Position numbers and translations under genes: made by a program
DNA from: Algoriphagus sp.
Lineage (GTDB): Bacteria; Bacteroidota; Bacteroidia; Cytophagales; Cyclobacteriaceae
Reading direction: 5' to 3'
DNA: 64,000 nt
NCBI RefSeq assembly: GCF_030694375.1
Contig: NZ_JAUXYL010000007.1
Span: forward strand, 248,001 to 312,000
Notes under the pieces: generated by a model
Told to the model about the DNA's origin: nothing
Seen by the model: only the letters and a program-made list of their open reading frames with translations
The model's database searches: none
Part shown: piece by piece, positions 62,158 through 64,000 of the stretch
Layout: each line of letters starts with the position of its first letter
Numbering within the stretch: position 1 is the stretch's first letter

Positions 62158-62742
62158 ATGAAACTGATTACCACATTAATCCTGGCATTTGGGACCTTTT
62201 TTTCCACAAATGAAACTATTGCTCCTGCCACAGTAAACAAAACCGAAAGTCAAGTCACTTGGAAAGCCTCCAAAGTTACCGGTGAGCATTGGGGATATGT
62301 ACCCATCGCTGATGCAAACCTTGATGTCACTGGAGGAAAAATCACCGGAGGTTCATTCGAAATGGACATGGTCAACTTAACCGTCGAAGACCTGACTGAC
62401 GAAAAATCAAAAGGTAACCTGACCAATCACTTGAAGTCTGACGATTTCTTTTCGGTAGAAAAATTCAACAGATCAACCTTCAAAATCACAGAGGTAAAAT
62501 CTACAAGCGCTACAGATTACACCATCACCGGTAATCTAACCATCAAGGGAATTACTAAGGCAGTTTCTTTCCCTGCCAAAGTTGCAGTAGCAGGAAAGAA
62601 AATGACAGCAACTGGAACCATCAAATTTGACAGAACCCACTACGACATTAAGTTCCGATCAGGAAACTTCTTTGAGAATCTGGGTGACCGAATGATTTAC
62701 GATGAGGTGAATTTGGATGTGAAGCTTGTTGCGACTATCTGA
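62158..62742 (+). CDS. YceI-family periplasmic protein
   Basis: 194 residues from ATG 62158. Signal peptide (KLITTLILAFGTFFSTNETIA). YceI lipocalin-like fold: ESQVTWKASKVTGEHWG, FEMDMVNLTVEDL, KSDDFFSVEKF, GNLTIKGITKAVSFP. Binds isoprenoids in a thermophile; role here unknown. Confidence 0.93.
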   Translation: MKLITTLILAFGTFFSTNETIAPATVNKTESQVTWKASKVTGEHWGYVPIADANLDVTGGKITGGSFEMDMVNLTVEDLTDEKSKGNLTNHLKSDDFFSVEKFNRSTFKITEVKSTSATDYTITGNLTIKGITKAVSFPAKVAVAGKKMTATGTIKFDRTHYDIKFRSGNFFENLGDRMIYDEVNLDVKLVATI

Positions 62743-62776
62743 TTGAAATATTGAAAAATTTCAAAATTGAAAAATT

Positions 62777-62800
62777 AGGTCTGAGAGAAATCTCAGGCCT
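62777..62800 (+). terminator. Terminator of yceI
   Basis: AGGTCTGAGA / TCTCAGGCCT stem (one G-T), loop GAAA, followed by TTTTTATTTTT. Confidence 0.9.
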
Positions 62801-62846
62801 TTTTTATTTTTCAGTGCGCCAGTATCCTCTAAGCTTTTAAGGTTAG

Positions 62847-62875
62847 ACCTTTAAGGTTTTGAAAACCTGAAAGGT
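62847..62875. repeat. 29-base near-perfect palindrome
   Basis: ACCTTTAAGGTTTT-G-AAAACCTGAAAGGT; 14-base arms with one mismatch. Lies between yceI and the fic gene. Confidence 0.8.
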
Positions 62876-62917
62876 ATTTTCCGCTTTTTAGTGCAAATTA
62901 TTTTAATTCTTTTGGGC

Positions 62918-64000
62918 CTAATGCTTAATCAAACTGGCCAAAAAAACTGCAAATGGTCGGATATTTTGCTCCGAGCTACCGGATTCTAGAGCGCTTAAAT
63001 ACGCATCCCTTTGGATCATAGGAACAACAGTCCAAGGATATCCACCTGAAGCAAGAAACAAGTTCATCAAGAACCTTCCCAAACGTCCATTTCCATCTAT
63101 GTAGGGATGAATGTAGACGAACATAAAATGACCTAAAACAGCCCTTACCGCAGGACTTGATTCATTTGCCAAAAGATCAAAATATACAGGCATCAGGTCT
63201 TTGACTGCGTCACTATTCGGTGGTACATGTTTGGAACGCCTGATGTAAACGGGTTGGTTTCGGTATCCCGCCAAATCCGAAGCCTTAATTATGCCCGCCG
63301 TTACACTGGGAGCAAATAGCTCTCTATACCAATTCTGGTGTACCTCATCCGCAACTGTCCCGGAGTTTTCTCCCCTCAATACTCGCTCTACGGCCCTTTT
63401 TACCTCCATAAAGGCCTGCCAATAACCTCTCGCAGCAATTGCATCTCGCTGCTGCCGATCACTATCAGCATGTTCTGGTTGCCATTGCCCACTTCGCACT
63501 CTTTCTATCAAATCCGCAGAAACTCGGTAACCTTCAATAGATAGCGAATTATAAGCATCATTCACAAAATTATCCGAAACCAGCTGGAGATACCCATTGA
63601 TATCATCAGGTAACCCAGGTGCTGCAGGAAAAACTTCTAAGATAGGCTCCCGCATGGACTGCCACATAAGCTGGAGTCTGTTCACATAGGGAGAGACCTG
63701 CCGTGAAGGTATAGAAAATGGGCTTGGGGCAATAAATGGGTCATTTGTTTTGACTTGGTATCCCGCTGAGCGCATCCCAGAAAGGATATCTTCTGCAATT
63801 TTATCCCGCCCAATATTTCTGAAAGCTCCTGCAATACGTCCAGCAACCACACTTTGTCCGCCAGCTAGCAGAATTCGCAATAGCTCTGACGCATCTCTAA
63901 AGGTTGCCAAGGCCGTCCGCGCCTCTGTGGGATTGTTTCGAAAGAAAGGCTCCGAGCTGTAAATCAATGCCGAAGCCAAAGAAAACATTCTCAACCCATT
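62918..64000 (-). CDS. Fic-domain AMP transferase, 5' end missing
   Basis: The frame is open to the right edge (codons before TTG 63994 read N-G-L), so the N-terminus lies outside; at least 360 residues are seen. The Fic core HPYIDGNGRLGRFLMN has the catalytic His and the anion-binding GNGR. An N-terminal inhibitory helix candidate NSLSIEGY fits (S/T)xxxE(G/N), the class II autoinhibition motif. N-terminal ~140 residues form another, unrecognised domain. Target protein unknown; no antitoxin gene is beside it within the window. Confidence 0.9.
   Translation of the reverse strand, partial: NGLRMFSLASALIYSSEPFFRNNPTEARTALATFRDASELLRILLAGGQSVVAGRIAGAFRNIGRDKIAEDILSGMRSAGYQVKTNDPFIAPSPFSIPSRQVSPYVNRLQLMWQSMREPILEVFPAAPGLPDDINGYLQLVSDNFVNDAYNSLSIEGYRVSADLIERVRSGQWQPEHADSDRQQRDAIAARGYWQAFMEVKRAVERVLRGENSGTVADEVHQNWYRELFAPSVTAGIIKASDLAGYRNQPVYIRRSKHVPPNSDAVKDLMPVYFDLLANESSPAVRAVLGHFMFVYIHPYIDGNGRLGRFLMNLFLASGGYPWTVVPMIQRDAYLSALESGSSEQNIRPFAVFLASLIKH

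Overview
The window looks like chromosome from a marine or aquatic Bacteroidota bacterium of the Cytophagales, most like Cyclobacteriaceae/Algoriphagus. The basis is content, not a database match: lipobox and Tat signals typical of the group, a DUF6089-like outer-membrane protein, an AraC regulator with a membrane anchor, the alternate GlmU-like protein, type B L31, two sites fitting the Bacteroidota promoter consensus (TTTG / TAnnTTTG), and almost no Shine-Dalgarno sequences. It is a housekeeping chromosome with small accessory patches. I see no rRNA, tRNA, CRISPR, transposase, integrase or phage genes.

Layout. 1-1.1 kb: the 5' part of a secreted GLUG-repeat protein running off the left edge. 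1.5-10.6 kb: minus-strand genes: AraC regulator, guaA, a phosphotriesterase-like lipoprotein, an orphan ligase-associated-type exonuclease, a beta-rich lipoprotein, a flavin reductase and two small partners, an SDR lacking the usual catalytic Tyr, folE and queD. 10.9-17.9 kb: envelope cluster with three L,D-transpeptidases, kdsA, kdsC and a GNAT-nitrilase fusion. 18-22.7 kb: MscS channel, DUF6089-like barrel, universal stress protein, GNAT, secreted RidA, Ogt. 22.7-26.3 kb: the main accessory patch. It has a four-helix-bundle (S23) gene flanked by TCAATT-type repeats, a LexA-like XRE regulator divergent from dinB, then two decayed copies of the 3' end of dinB interleaved with two small minus-strand membrane-protein genes. 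26.4-34 kb: GNAT, two Tat-exported ferritin-like proteins, a frameshifted lipoprotein gene, creatininase, a beta barrel, a response regulator and an SNF transporter.

33.9-40.6 kb: a tight seven-gene minus-strand run (GlmU-like, holB, RimB-like retropepsin, rimK, hemC, cyclophilin, RmlD-like SDR) behind rpmE2 and its terminator. 40.9-49.6 kb: ArsR regulator plus YjjG-like phosphatase, pruA, VOC protein, retropepsin/PDZ protein, MDR reductase, DASS transporter, Hsp20. 49.7-51.1 kb: two glycosyltransferase-like genes. 51.5-62.7 kb: secreted catabolism and electron-transfer region: M28 peptidase, a PQQ-type sugar dehydrogenase/PKD/cytochrome c protein, DUF1080, a C1A protease, a DUF1549/DUF1553 cytochrome protein with its DUF1501 partner, and YceI. 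62.9 kb to the end: a Fic protein cut by the right edge.

Intergenic DNA is rich in short dispersed palindromic and periodic repeats. The most unusual structure is the dinB locus at 23.2-26.2 kb.
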